NCBI GenBank assembly: GCA_003249225.1
Contig: QKJQ01000029.1
Location: 1 to 64,000 of the forward strand
DNA from: Clostridia bacterium
GTDB lineage: Bacteria > Bacillota > Clostridia > Lachnospirales > Lachnospiraceae
Direction of reading: 5' to 3'
DNA length: 64,000 nt
Shown here piece after piece: positions 32,958 to 42,975 of the stretch; the stretch's first letter is position 1; each line of letters opens with the position of its first letter. The notes beneath the pieces are model-generated. The model searched no databases, was not told where the DNA came from, and saw nothing but the letters and a program-made list of their open reading frames with translations. A program made the translations under genes and the position numbers.

Positions 32958-35900
32958 ATGATTGATAAAAAGAATAGATATGTCATAAAAAATTATGGTA
33001 AAAAATCAACCTTTTCCAACTTCCTGCCCGGTATAAGCGGGGAACTTGGAATTCCACTCTGGTGCTTTTATGTGAACCGTGGGCAGGCAATTGCCAGTTT
33101 TGGAATTCAGGATAAAGATCATTCGATCATGCAGTTCTATCCGGCACATCAGTCTTATCAGAATACAAAACAAAACGGCTTCCGTACTTTCGTTAAGGTG
33201 GAAGGAATCGTACAGGAGGCTTTCCTGAACGAAGACATGGAACATTCCATGGCAATCGGGATGAATGAACTTGAACTGGAAGAGATAAACACAGAGGGTG
33301 TGTTTGGGACACAGGTCGTATACTTTACACTTCCCTGTGAAAATGTTGCAGGCTTGGTCAGGAAGGTTACAATTACAAATCTTTCAGAGAAAACAAGGGA
33401 TTTTGAGGTTGTTGACGGAATGGCGGCCATACTGCCTTTTGGTATTACCCTGGGGTCTATGACCGAAATGGGACAGACATCGAAAGCTTGGATGCAGGTG
33501 CTGCAGCATGAAACAAAAGTTCCGGTATTCAAGGTTCGTGCCAGCATGGAAGACTCGGCGCAGGTAACAAAAGTAGAAGGTGGTAATTATGGCCTTGCAC
33601 TGAACAAAGAAGGAGAGAAACTAAAAGCGATTGTTAGCCCGGAGTTTTTATTTGGTTATGATACATCGTTTCAGAAACCGGTGAATTTCATGGAGCAGAC
33701 GCTGGATAATATGCTGGAAGGTCATCAGAACACGCAGAATGATGTACCCTGCTGCTTTTTTGCAGAACATTTCACACTTTCAGCAGGTGAAAGCAAAACC
33801 ATCTATGAACTCTACGGGCAGGCACAGAATCTTTCTGACCTGACAGAACTTACCAAGAAGATACAAGATGAAGCCTTTTTTACTACGAAATATGAGACTG
33901 CAGTACAGCTGACAAAAGAGATTACAAACCGGATCGAAACACATACGTCAGATGAAATCTTTGACCTCTATTGCAGACAGACCTTTCTTGATAATATCCT
34001 GCGCGGAGGCGAACCGGTTGTATTAGGCGGTAATAAAATATTCTACCGGTATTCCAGAAAACATGGAGATATTGAGCGTGATTATAACTATTTTAAAGTC
34101 CTGCCTGAGTATTATTCTCAGGGCAATGGGAACTTTCGTGATGTGAACCAGAACCGTCGCTGTGATGTACGTTTCTTTCCTTTTGTCGGGGATCAGAATA
34201 TAAAGCTCTTTTATAATGCTATTCAAATGGATGGTTATAATCCACTTGGGATCGAGAAAATGACATATCGTATGACCGATGAAAAAGCTAAACCTTATGC
34301 GTGGATGCAGGAATTCTTTACGAGGGCTTTCACGCCGGGAGAGCTGATGGCAAAACTGGCAGCAGCAGGAAAAGAAGAAAGCTTTTATCAAATCATGTCA
34401 GAATCTGTGGCAGAGGAAAGAACGGAATTTCATGAAGGGTACTGGTCAGATCACTGGACATATAACCTTGATCTGGTGGAAGAATACTTATGTATTTATC
34501 CGGACCGGGAAAAAGAGCTTATCTTTGATGACAGAAGCTACACCAGCAAACAAAGTAAAAAGTGGATCCTTCCTTCAGAGAAACGCTATGTTGAGACTGA
34601 CCATGGAATACGTCAGTATAACTTTTTGGAAGTTAATCCTGATTATGATACAGAAGGGGTAGTAACAGACCAGTTTGGTACGCCTATTCGTATGACACTG
34701 ATAGAAAAGATGATTCTGCTTTGTATCGTAAAGACCGCCGCACTAGACCCAAGAGGAATGGGAGTTGAGATGGAAGGCGGGAAACCAGGCTGGTATGATG
34801 CACTGAATGGTCTTCCGGGAATCCTTGGTTCTTCCATGGCTGAGACCTATGAGCTTGGAAGATTGCTTGAATTTGTTACGGGTGCACTAAAGCAGGCAGG
34901 AAAAATCACTCTGCCGGTGGAACTTGATACGCTGTTCGATATGCTTCTGGAAGCAGTGAAGCAGTCTGGGATAACGGGCTGGAAAATGCGCACAAAGGCA
35001 CTGGAAAGCTACCGGCGGTCATTGCAGAATAAATTGTCCGGTGAACAGCGAACCTATACAACAGACGATGCTTTGCAGAAGCTTACTTTTCTGCGAAGGT
35101 TTGTAGACCGCGGCATAGAAGCAGCCATGGAGGAAGAGATAAAAGACGGAATGGGTATCTGTCCTACCTACTTTTACTATGAGGTCACGGAATACAAAAA
35201 GACAGAAGACGGCATCGAGATTCTGCAGGCAGAGCAGAAAAAGGTTCCCTATTTCCTCGAAGGAAGTGTACGGTATCTAAAAAGAGAACTTTCCTTGTCC
35301 GAAAAACAACGATTATACAAGGCAATTCGAAGCAGCAGCCTATTTGATGAAAAGCTTTCCATGTATAAGGTGAATGCGGGGCTTTCTGATGCGACATACG
35401 AACTTGGACGAGCAAAAGCCTTTACCCCGGGCTGGCTTGAAAATGAATCCATCTGGCTTCATATGGAGTACAAGTATCTGTTGGAACTTATTAAATCAGG
35501 GCTGACAGACGAATTTCTACAGGATTTTCATTGTATGGCCATACCATTCCAGAAAGAAGAACGGTATGGACGCAGCGTGCTGGAGAATTCTTCGTTCCTT
35601 GCAAGTTCAGCGAATCCGGATAGAAAGATTCATGGCAAAGGCTTCGTTGCCAGACTGAGCGGATCAACGGTCGAATTTCTTCAAATGTGGCAGATCATGA
35701 TGTTTGGCAGAAATCCATTTAGCATGAAAGAACAATCCCTTCGTCTTCAGTTCAAGCCTCTGATCCCGGCGTATCTGATCGGCGAGGATCTGATCCTGCA
35801 GGCAGTATTCCTTGGGACGACAAAAGTCATCTACCATCTGCCGGACCGAAAAGAGGTCACAGACAGCAATGCAGTTATCAGTGCTTATGAGATAACCATG

Positions 35901-36014
35901 AAAGACACAGATGCAACCACTCGGATAGAAAGTGCGATGATTAATGATGCACACGCAATTGCAGTGCGCCAGGGAAAGGCAAAGCTGATCCAGGTATATA
36001 TAAAACGGACGTAA
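32958..36014 (+). CDS. GH161-like beta-1,3-glucan phosphorylase
   Basis: A 1018-residue cytoplasmic protein related to GH94 but longer, with marks I associate with the GH149/GH161 beta-1,3-glucan phosphorylases: NFRDVNQNRRCDV (the counterpart of the GH94 YRDLWQD) and GGKPGWYDALNGLPG, in which Asp614 is the probable acid. The later part has the MFGRNPFSMK and ASSANPD segments. It would phosphorolyse laminari-oligosaccharides to glucose 1-phosphate. It follows the GH94 gene by 47 bases with GAAAGGA upstream. The pairing of a long-chain and a disaccharide phosphorylase lets the cell degrade an oligosaccharide completely. The choice between GH149 and GH161 rests on memory and neighbourhood. Confidence 0.72.
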   Translation: MIDKKNRYVIKNYGKKSTFSNFLPGISGELGIPLWCFYVNRGQAIASFGIQDKDHSIMQFYPAHQSYQNTKQNGFRTFVKVEGIVQEAFLNEDMEHSMAIGMNELELEEINTEGVFGTQVVYFTLPCENVAGLVRKVTITNLSEKTRDFEVVDGMAAILPFGITLGSMTEMGQTSKAWMQVLQHETKVPVFKVRASMEDSAQVTKVEGGNYGLALNKEGEKLKAIVSPEFLFGYDTSFQKPVNFMEQTLDNMLEGHQNTQNDVPCCFFAEHFTLSAGESKTIYELYGQAQNLSDLTELTKKIQDEAFFTTKYETAVQLTKEITNRIETHTSDEIFDLYCRQTFLDNILRGGEPVVLGGNKIFYRYSRKHGDIERDYNYFKVLPEYYSQGNGNFRDVNQNRRCDVRFFPFVGDQNIKLFYNAIQMDGYNPLGIEKMTYRMTDEKAKPYAWMQEFFTRAFTPGELMAKLAAAGKEESFYQIMSESVAEERTEFHEGYWSDHWTYNLDLVEEYLCIYPDREKELIFDDRSYTSKQSKKWILPSEKRYVETDHGIRQYNFLEVNPDYDTEGVVTDQFGTPIRMTLIEKMILLCIVKTAALDPRGMGVEMEGGKPGWYDALNGLPGILGSSMAETYELGRLLEFVTGALKQAGKITLPVELDTLFDMLLEAVKQSGITGWKMRTKALESYRRSLQNKLSGEQRTYTTDDALQKLTFLRRFVDRGIEAAMEEEIKDGMGICPTYFYYEVTEYKKTEDGIEILQAEQKKVPYFLEGSVRYLKRELSLSEKQRLYKAIRSSSLFDEKLSMYKVNAGLSDATYELGRAKAFTPGWLENESIWLHMEYKYLLELIKSGLTDEFLQDFHCMAIPFQKEERYGRSVLENSSFLASSANPDRKIHGKGFVARLSGSTVEFLQMWQIMMFGRNPFSMKEQSLRLQFKPLIPAYLIGEDLILQAVFLGTTKVIYHLPDRKEVTDSNAVISAYEITMKDTDATTRIESAMINDAHAIAVRQGKAKLIQVYIKRT

Positions 36015-36110
36015 ACGTGGGAGAGCAAAAAAGGAAAACAGAAGTGGAATCTGAACCAGAAATGGAAACAAGCATAGGGTAAGCGAAATGTAAAAAAAGT
36101 GAGGTGCGTA

Positions 36111-37451
36111 ATGAGAATAAGAAGAAGTACAACAGACCATCAAAAGGGGTTGTATTGGTTTGAAGAAGAAAGAAGTGGCAGTGAGGTGGATATGATGAAA
36201 GCAATCTGCATCTATCCGGAGCGAAGCTATCAGGAGATCACAGGGTTCGGCGGGGCATTTACAGAAAGTTCCGGATTTAATCTCTCACTTTTATCAGAAA
36301 AAAGCAGAGATGATGTCATGCAGGGGTACTTTGGTGAGAAGGGACTCCGCTACAATCTCTGTCGGACACACATTAATAGCTGCGATTTTTCACTTGGTAA
36401 CTACGCTTATCTGGAAAAGGAAACGGATAAGGAACTGACCGGGTTTTCCATTGAACGGGATGTAAAATACCTGATACCTATGATCAGACAAGCAATAGAA
36501 ATTGCAAAAGATGAACTGACTCTTTTGGCCTCCCCCTGGAGTCCTCCGGCCTTTATGAAAAGCAACGGTGAGATGAATCATGGAGGAAGGTTAAAGACCG
36601 AATACTATGCTATGTGGGCAGATTATATTGTCCGTTATCTGAAGGAGTACGAAAAACAAGGGATTACGATCCGGCTTCTGACTGTACAGAATGAGCCGCA
36701 GGCAGTGCAGTCATGGGATTCCTGCATCTACTCCTCCGAAGAAGAGAAAGTATTTGTCAGAGATCATTTGGGACCCACATTGGAACGCAGCGGGTTAGGA
36801 AAAGTGAAGATCCTGATCTGGGACCATAACAAGGAAATCATGTATGAGCGTGCATCCGAAATCTTAGAAGATGAAACGGCACAGAATTACACGGCAGGGA
36901 TTGCCTTTCACTGGTATTCGGGTGATCACTTTGAGTCTGTGGCACTGGTGAGAGAAGTTTATCCAGAAATGGAACTTATCTTCACAGAAGGATGCGTTGA
37001 GTATAGCCGTTTTGCCGGTTTTGATGAGATTGAGAAAGCGCAGATGTATGCGCATGACATCATAGGAAATTTCAATGCGGGGATGAATGGTTACATAGAC
37101 TGGAATCTGCTGCTTGATGATCTTGGCGGACCGAATCATGTAATGAATTTCTGTGCTGCACCGGTCATGTGTAATCCCAAGGAAGACACCGTTGAAAAGA
37201 GACTTAGCTACTACTACATCGGACAATTCAGCCGTTATGTAAAAAAAGGAGCAAAAAGAATAGCAGTATCCCGTTATACGGATAAGCTTGAAATCAGTGG
37301 CTTTCTGAATCCGGATGGGGAACGTGTACTTGTTATTATGAATAGGACCGATACTTCTCTGGAATTCTCAATCAGAGAAAGAGAAAGCGGAGGAAAGCTT
37401 ATGATAGAAGCATATTCTATCCAGACGCTTTGTTATTATCCAGAGGAATAA
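36111..37451 (+). CDS. GH30 glycoside hydrolase (beta-1,6-glucanase or glucosylceramidase-like)
   Basis: A 446-residue GH30 enzyme. The N-terminal GFGGAFTESSGFNL is the family hallmark, followed by SPWSPPAFMKSNG, the acid/base Glu195 in TVQNEPQA and the nucleophile Glu293 in FTEGC. The C-terminal beta-sandwich (about 385-446) completes the fold. There is no signal peptide, so it acts inside the cell. I start at ATG 36111 with GTGAGG 6 bases upstream; the earlier in-frame GTG overlaps that site. In this locus it would remove beta-1,6 branches (or gentiobiose) from imported oligosaccharides. Other GH30 activities (beta-glucosidase, xylosidase) remain possible. Confidence 0.85.
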   Translation: MRIRRSTTDHQKGLYWFEEERSGSEVDMMKAICIYPERSYQEITGFGGAFTESSGFNLSLLSEKSRDDVMQGYFGEKGLRYNLCRTHINSCDFSLGNYAYLEKETDKELTGFSIERDVKYLIPMIRQAIEIAKDELTLLASPWSPPAFMKSNGEMNHGGRLKTEYYAMWADYIVRYLKEYEKQGITIRLLTVQNEPQAVQSWDSCIYSSEEEKVFVRDHLGPTLERSGLGKVKILIWDHNKEIMYERASEILEDETAQNYTAGIAFHWYSGDHFESVALVREVYPEMELIFTEGCVEYSRFAGFDEIEKAQMYAHDIIGNFNAGMNGYIDWNLLLDDLGGPNHVMNFCAAPVMCNPKEDTVEKRLSYYYIGQFSRYVKKGAKRIAVSRYTDKLEISGFLNPDGERVLVIMNRTDTSLEFSIRERESGGKLMIEAYSIQTLCYYPEE

Positions 37452-37473
37452 TTGCCAGAAGGGGAGAAGAAGC

Positions 37474-39339
37474 GTGAAACTTGGAGAGAAAGAGGCAGAT
37501 AGAACAAAAAGAATCAGGAAAAACAAAATAGCCGGGTTATGGCCGCAACCGGTCGTTATGCTGATTTTTATGTTTGTTATACTTGCAGGAATCTTACTGC
37601 GAAAGGAAAGCGGGACAGCGACATTGGAGAACCAGTGGAAGATTGAGAATTATCATACAAAACAGCTCGGAGATCAGGTCTTTCTCTTTCAGCCGGGTGA
37701 TCCGGCCAAAGAAGTTACAGCCATTCTGGAACAAATCTATGCAGAACAGGAGACCAACCAGTTTGGTGAGGCACGGTATGGAATTTATTTTTTGCCGGGT
37801 GAATACGATGCCTCCATTGAAGTAGAAGTCGGATTCTATATGGAAGTGGCAGGACTAGGAAAGCTGCCGACAGATACCGAGATTCCGGTTCTGAATTGTA
37901 CCGCAAAATGGCTTGGTGATGACAGCAATCATAATGCCTGCTGCAATTTCTGGAGAGGGGTAAGCAATCTGACAATTAATTCTAACGTCATGTGGGCGGT
38001 ATCCCAGGCTACCTTTTTACGAAGAGTTGATATCAATGGCAATCTTGCCCTGCATGACAACAATGGCTGGGCAAGCGGTGGTTATCTTGCAGATTCTAAG
38101 ATATCTGGTGTTGTAAATTCAGGAAGCCAGCAGCAATGGTTGTCAAGGAACAGCGACTGGAATTTATGGCTCGGTGAAAACTGGAATATGGTATTTGTAG
38201 GAATGGAAGATGGTGATGCACCAAAAGGAACCTGGCCCGGAACAAAGAACACATCGGTCGATCAGACACCTGTTATTGCGGAAAAGCCTTATCTTACCTA
38301 TGATACTGACAATGGATTTGAAGTGTTCGTTCCAGCGGTGAAGACAGAGGTCAAAGGTACTTCATGGGAATGTACCGGAACCTCCCTTCCAATCTCGGAT
38401 TTCTATGTAGCAAAGCCAGAAGAAGATACGGCTTCAACGATTAATGCAGCCCTGGAAGAAGGGAAGAACTTATTACTTACACCTGGTATTTACCATTTGA
38501 ACGAAGCAATCCGGGTAAACCGGGAAGATACTGTAATCCTTGGTCTGGGTTATGCAACATTGGTTCCCGATAATGGAAATGCATGCATCGAGACGGATGA
38601 TGTTAATGGCGTAAGAATTGCCGGGATACTGTTCGATGCCGGAGCTGTGGAGTCAGAGACTTTGCTGCGGGTCGGGAAACAAACAAAGGAGAGTAATGCA
38701 GCAACAATCAGTAAGCCAGAAGAAAGCGTAGTTTTGAGCGACCTCTTCTTTCGGGTCGGCGGAGTGCCTGGATATACGGCAAAAACAAAGAACTGTGCAG
38801 AGATATGGAAGGATAATGTCATCGGAGATAATTTTTGGATCTGGAGGGCAGATCATGGTGATAATGTGGCATGGAACCTGAATACGGCAGCAAATGGAAT
38901 TATTGTGGAGGGTGACAATGTAACCATGTATGCACTGATGGTCGAGCATTTTCAGGAGTATCAGACGGTCTGGAATGGGGAAGGCGGAAGAGTTTACTTT
39001 TATCAGAGTGAGATTCCATATGATGTACCGAATCAATCTTCCTGGATGAGCCATGAGGGAACGGTCAATGGGTATTCATCCATTAAAGTTGGAGACAGCG
39101 TGCTTTCCTACGAAGCCTGGGGAATAGGAATCTATTCCTATCACCGGGATGCCGTTGTCGATCTGAATTCGGTCATGGAAGTACCGGATACGGAGCTTGT
39201 AAAGATTCATAATATCTGTGCTGTCATGATAACCGGAAATCCCGGAATCTCGCATATTATCAATAATACAGGAGATGCCTGCAGGCATGCGGGGGACCGT
39301 AAGATCATTGTGGAATATCAGGCTGGAATCAAAAAATAA
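37474..39339 (+). CDS. GH55-like exo-beta-1,3-glucanase, membrane-anchored
   Basis: A 621-residue protein: a basic start, one transmembrane segment (about 25-42), then a twin beta-helix protein facing outward. It resembles Streptomyces proteins often labelled coagulation factor 5/8 or adenylyl cyclase, which include the characterised GH55 laminarinase SacteLam55A. Recalled GH55 active-site features match: MVEHFQEYQTVWNG with Glu491 and, 22 residues on, Glu513 in YQSEIPYD, plus Gln178 (VSQAT) and Ser201 (WASGG). It would release glucose or gentiobiose from non-reducing ends of beta-1,3-glucan. A GTG start with GGGGAG 8 bases upstream is used. It follows GH30 by 22 bases. Confidence 0.75.
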   Translation: MKLGEKEADRTKRIRKNKIAGLWPQPVVMLIFMFVILAGILLRKESGTATLENQWKIENYHTKQLGDQVFLFQPGDPAKEVTAILEQIYAEQETNQFGEARYGIYFLPGEYDASIEVEVGFYMEVAGLGKLPTDTEIPVLNCTAKWLGDDSNHNACCNFWRGVSNLTINSNVMWAVSQATFLRRVDINGNLALHDNNGWASGGYLADSKISGVVNSGSQQQWLSRNSDWNLWLGENWNMVFVGMEDGDAPKGTWPGTKNTSVDQTPVIAEKPYLTYDTDNGFEVFVPAVKTEVKGTSWECTGTSLPISDFYVAKPEEDTASTINAALEEGKNLLLTPGIYHLNEAIRVNREDTVILGLGYATLVPDNGNACIETDDVNGVRIAGILFDAGAVESETLLRVGKQTKESNAATISKPEESVVLSDLFFRVGGVPGYTAKTKNCAEIWKDNVIGDNFWIWRADHGDNVAWNLNTAANGIIVEGDNVTMYALMVEHFQEYQTVWNGEGGRVYFYQSEIPYDVPNQSSWMSHEGTVNGYSSIKVGDSVLSYEAWGIGIYSYHRDAVVDLNSVMEVPDTELVKIHNICAVMITGNPGISHIINNTGDACRHAGDRKIIVEYQAGIKK

Positions 39340-39506
39340 AAAAAAAACACCATTTTATAAATTGAGTCATTATGGCATAACCGGACAAAACTTATAATTA
39401 AGTTATCAGCAGTACAGAAAATGTAAACCTGAAACATATAGATAACTATGGCAAAAGATAAGAAGGGAGCGCATATTTCGTACTGACAGAGAAGGAGGAT
39501 TATTTT

Positions 39507-40955
39507 ATGAAATTAAGAAAAGTAGCAGCATTGCTTCTGGCATCGATCATGGTGATTTCACTTGTCGGCTGCGGAGATTCAAACAAAACGAACAGCAGCT
39601 CAGATGCTGCGGCAACCAGCAGTCCCACAAGTTCAGAATCTTCAGGGACAACAAGTTCAGGAAGTGACAACACGGCAACAGAACCAACTGCTCTTGAAGG
39701 CAAACTTGTAGTTTGGACTCTTGCATCTGATTTACAGCAGTTCTCAGATTACTTTATGGAGAAAAACCCGGGGGTTGAAGTTGAAACAGTTGTCATTGCA
39801 CCGGCAGATTATCCGACTAAAGTTCAGTCAGCTCTGCTTGGCGGAGAGAAAGAACCGGACATTATTGTAGGAGAACCTCAGATGCTCGAAGATATGTATG
39901 ACGCAGGCTTCTTTGAAGATCTGAATCAGGCACCTTACAATGCGCAGGATTACTCAGATAAAATCGTTGATTATGTTTGGGAAGTTGGTCAGGATGACAG
40001 CGGAATCCAGAGAGCAATCAGCTACCAGATCACACCGGCTGGTTTCTATTATAGAAGAGATATCGCACAGACTGTATTTGGTACAGATGATCCAACGGAA
40101 GTAGGAAAACTCTTTGCAGATTACTCGACAATTATTCAGACAGGTGAGACATTAAAAGCAGCCGGATATAAGATTTTTGCATCAGATGCTGAGACAGGAT
40201 ACTTTTCCGGTGACTCAGCATGGGTCGTAGACGGTGTTCTGAATGTTGATCAGGCCAGATATGACTATATGGACCTTTGTGTTGCACTGTATCAGAATGA
40301 TTTGACCGCTTTTGCGAGCCAGTGGGCTGCACCATGGTATCAGGCAATGTCCGGTCCGGTTCCGCTTCTTACCGCTGAGACCCAGTGGGGAACCGACAGC
40401 ATGAACATCTGGGATGCAGATTCCTTTGCAGCAGCAACCGAAGGAACCGATACAGTTGAAGTATTTGCTTACGGTCTTCCTGCATGGGGCGTACTTGTCA
40501 TGAGAGATAATGTTGGTGATACCGCAGGTAAATGGGGCGTATGCTCCGGTCCTTCCTATGGTTTTGGCGGCGGCACTTACATTGGTATCAGCAGTAACAG
40601 TGAAAGAAAAGATCTTGCGTGGGAATACCTGAAGTTCTGTACATTGACTGAAGATACCATGGAATGGTGGATCGCTACATCACAGGGTGATACAGTTTCT
40701 TACATACCTACACTGGAAGCACATGCAGACGATGCCAACGAAGTATATGGCGGGGAACAGCTGTACAAGTTCTGGTTAGAGCAGGCAGAAGGAATTGACT
40801 ACTCAAAAGTTACCAGATATGACAAAGCAATTGGCGATGCATGGGGTGCTGCCATTACCTCGATTAAGACAGGTGAGAAAACAAAAGATGAAGCTGTTTC
40901 TGAATTTTATGATGTAGTGGAATCCACGTATCCTGAGATAACAGTAAATCGATAG
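39507..40955 (+). CDS. Sugar ABC transporter substrate-binding lipoprotein
   Basis: A 482-residue lipoprotein with lipobox LVGC (Cys22), a Ser/Thr/Asn tether (25-60) and a family 1 oligosaccharide-binding domain (EGKLVVWTLASDLQQF, EPDIIVGEPQMLEDMYDAG, and many Trp in the second half suited to stack on sugars). GGAGG is 7 bases before the ATG. Two hairpins and then the two permease genes follow, so it is the import receptor of the locus. The ligand is inferred to be a laminari-oligosaccharide. An ATPase is not encoded nearby; a shared MsmK-type ATPase elsewhere is expected. Confidence 0.9.
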   Translation: MKLRKVAALLLASIMVISLVGCGDSNKTNSSSDAAATSSPTSSESSGTTSSGSDNTATEPTALEGKLVVWTLASDLQQFSDYFMEKNPGVEVETVVIAPADYPTKVQSALLGGEKEPDIIVGEPQMLEDMYDAGFFEDLNQAPYNAQDYSDKIVDYVWEVGQDDSGIQRAISYQITPAGFYYRRDIAQTVFGTDDPTEVGKLFADYSTIIQTGETLKAAGYKIFASDAETGYFSGDSAWVVDGVLNVDQARYDYMDLCVALYQNDLTAFASQWAAPWYQAMSGPVPLLTAETQWGTDSMNIWDADSFAAATEGTDTVEVFAYGLPAWGVLVMRDNVGDTAGKWGVCSGPSYGFGGGTYIGISSNSERKDLAWEYLKFCTLTEDTMEWWIATSQGDTVSYIPTLEAHADDANEVYGGEQLYKFWLEQAEGIDYSKVTRYDKAIGDAWGAAITSIKTGEKTKDEAVSEFYDVVESTYPEITVNR

Positions 40956-40964
40956 GAATAAGCC

Positions 40965-41059
40965 GGTAAAGTCTGCCTCTGTGCAGAAGGAATCTTTACC
41001 ACGGAGTATACTGGGAATCAAGAAAATGAGGATCGGGTGCTACAGACATCGTAGCACCC
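40965..41059 (+). promoter_or_regulatory. Two hairpins between binding-protein and permease genes
   Basis: GGTAAAG/CTTTACC (40965-41000) and a perfect 9-bp stem GGGTGCTAC/GTAGCACCC with a 7-base loop (41035-41059) lie in the 132-base gap. No T-run follows, so full termination is unlikely. Such structures commonly protect the upstream message and allow more binding protein than permease. Confidence 0.6.
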
Positions 41060-41087
41060 ATCCCTATGTAAATGGAGGTAGTGGACC

Positions 41088-42008
41088 ATGAGGAAAGCTG
41101 GCGAAAATCGAAAGAAACGGAATGTAAATAAGATGGGCTATCTGTTCGTGGTGCCGTTTGCCGTTACATTCCTGATCTTTAGTGTTTATCCGGTGTTTCG
41201 GACGTTATTCTTAAGCTTTACGGATTTTAAAGGGTTTGGTGACCCTAATTTTGTGGGGGCAGATAATTATACACGTGTTGTCGGGGATAAATTTTTCTGG
41301 AGAGCACTCGGTAACACAATACGAATATGGAGTGTCAACATCATACTTCAGCTTGGACTTGCATTTTTACTTACCATTGTATTCAGTGATATGAAATACA
41401 GACTGAGAGGGCTTGGAATCTACCGGGCAGTTTATTACTTACCAAATATCATCGCAGCTACTTCGGTAGCATTTTTGTTTAAAACTTTACTGGACTGGAG
41501 ATACGGCAGTGTCAATCAGATTCTCGCATCGGTAGGAATTAATGCAACGGATCCGGTGAACTGGCTCGGAAACAGCAGCGTGGCACCCTATGTTATATCG
41601 GTCATTGGTGCCTGGATGTGGTTCGGAAATTCATTCATTCTTCTGATGGCTGGTGTTCAGGGTATTCCAAGCGACTACTTTGAGGCAGCTGCAATCGATG
41701 GGGCAGGAAGATGGAAGGTGTTCAGAAAGATAACGATACCGTTGCTTCGTCCGATTCTGCTTTATGTCGGTATCACATCACTGATCGGTGGTCTGCAGAT
41801 GTTTGATCTGCCATTCCTGATCAGCGGAGGAACCGCAGGAAATCCTTCCGGTAAGCTGCAGACAGTTATTATGTATCTGTACAAATTTGGATTTGAAATC
41901 GGAACACATCAGGTTGGCTATGCGGCGGCCATTGCATACACCCTGTTTGCTATAATATTAATCGTTTCAGTCGTTCAGTATCGTCTGATGAGAGAAAAGG
42001 AGGACTAA
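41088..42008 (+). CDS. Sugar ABC transporter permease, MalF-type
   Basis: A 306-residue inner-membrane permease with six predicted segments. The ATPase-coupling loop reads EAAAIDGAGRWKVFRKITIPLLRP (about 202-225). The N-terminus NKMGYLFVVPFAVTFLIFSVYPV is typical of MalF/UgpA-type carbohydrate permeases. GGAGG stands 9 bases before the ATG. It forms a heterodimer with the permease encoded next. Confidence 0.92.
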   Translation: MRKAGENRKKRNVNKMGYLFVVPFAVTFLIFSVYPVFRTLFLSFTDFKGFGDPNFVGADNYTRVVGDKFFWRALGNTIRIWSVNIILQLGLAFLLTIVFSDMKYRLRGLGIYRAVYYLPNIIAATSVAFLFKTLLDWRYGSVNQILASVGINATDPVNWLGNSSVAPYVISVIGAWMWFGNSFILLMAGVQGIPSDYFEAAAIDGAGRWKVFRKITIPLLRPILLYVGITSLIGGLQMFDLPFLISGGTAGNPSGKLQTVIMYLYKFGFEIGTHQVGYAAAIAYTLFAIILIVSVVQYRLMREKED

Positions 42009-42009
42009 T

Positions 42010-42837
42010 ATGGAGCTGAAGATCAAAAAAACGATTCTCTATCTTCTGTTGTTCATTTTAGCGTTGACCTGCATTCTTCCGTTTGTGCTGATGATGGTGA
42101 ATTCGACCCGAAGCGGAATCGAGATTATGACTTCTTTTAGTTTTATACCAGGGCACGCACTGGAGGATAACTGGACAACCGTGTTTGGCTATTTCAATTT
42201 ATTCCGAGGATTTTTCAACAGTCTGCTGGTGGCTGTACCGGCTACACTGCTGACGGCGTATTTTTCAGCAATCACAGCCTATGCTCTGGCAGTATATCAT
42301 TTTCGGGGCGGAAAGGCGCTCTTTCTCATCATCGTGGTATTCATGATGATTCCCGGACAATTGAGCCTGCTTGGATTCTACAACCTGATTGCAAAGCTGA
42401 AGCTGATCGATTCTTACATACCATTGATCATACCGGCTATTGCGGCACCCGGAATCGTGTTTTTCCTGCGTCAATACCTGTTATCTGTGCTATCTAAGTC
42501 TCTACTGGAAGCAGCTCGGATCGATGGTGCCGGAGAACTTCACATCTTTCACAGAATTGTATTTCCTATTATGATGCCGGGTGTTGCAACGATGTCGATC
42601 GGTGCGTTCATTGGAAACTGGAATAGTTATCTTGTTCCGTTGATTCTGCTGAATTCTCCGGAAAAGTTCACTCTGCCAGTCATGATAGCATCCCTTAACT
42701 CTTCAACAGACATCACAAGCAATCAGGGCGCTATCTATCTTGCTGTTGCCATATCGGTCATTCCGATCCTTGTGGTCTTTGCCTTTTGCTCCAAATATAT
42801 TATTAGCAGTATTTCTGCCGGTGCGGTAAAGGAGTAA
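42010..42837 (+). CDS. Sugar ABC transporter permease, MalG-type
   Basis: A 275-residue permease with six predicted membrane segments. The coupling loop is LLEAARIDGAGELHIFHRIVFPIMMP, and the C-terminus ends YIISSISAGAVKE, as in MalG/LacG proteins. It begins two bases after the MalF-type stop, with AAAGGAGG upstream, so the pair is translationally coupled. Together with the lipoprotein at 39507 it makes the importer, lacking only the ATPase. Confidence 0.92.
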   Translation: MELKIKKTILYLLLFILALTCILPFVLMMVNSTRSGIEIMTSFSFIPGHALEDNWTTVFGYFNLFRGFFNSLLVAVPATLLTAYFSAITAYALAVYHFRGGKALFLIIVVFMMIPGQLSLLGFYNLIAKLKLIDSYIPLIIPAIAAPGIVFFLRQYLLSVLSKSLLEAARIDGAGELHIFHRIVFPIMMPGVATMSIGAFIGNWNSYLVPLILLNSPEKFTLPVMIASLNSSTDITSNQGAIYLAVAISVIPILVVFAFCSKYIISSISAGAVKE

Positions 42838-42900
42838 GAGACACAAAAGAAATATACGAACAATTACTATGTAACACTAGGATTTATCTTCATAGTTTGG

Positions 42901-42906
42901 TATACT
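42901..42906 (+). promoter_or_regulatory. Candidate -10 element before the second binding protein
   Basis: TATACT stands about 55 bases upstream of the ribosome binding site in the 138-base gap after the permeases. No good -35 is present at 16-18 bases, so a separate promoter for the binding protein and two-component genes is only a suggestion. Confidence 0.3.
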
Positions 42907-42975
42907 AAAACTAGGAAATATTCAACAAAAAAGAATAGAGGAGAAGTAAGCCACGCAGGAATGGAGCGAAATCTT

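Noticed and set aside
37474..39339. Assignment as adenylyl cyclase, or as GH87 alpha-1,3-glucanase
   Set aside because: The adenylyl cyclase label is a propagated name without cyclase motifs, and the GH87 Asp spacing could not be found; the GH55 Glu pair fits.
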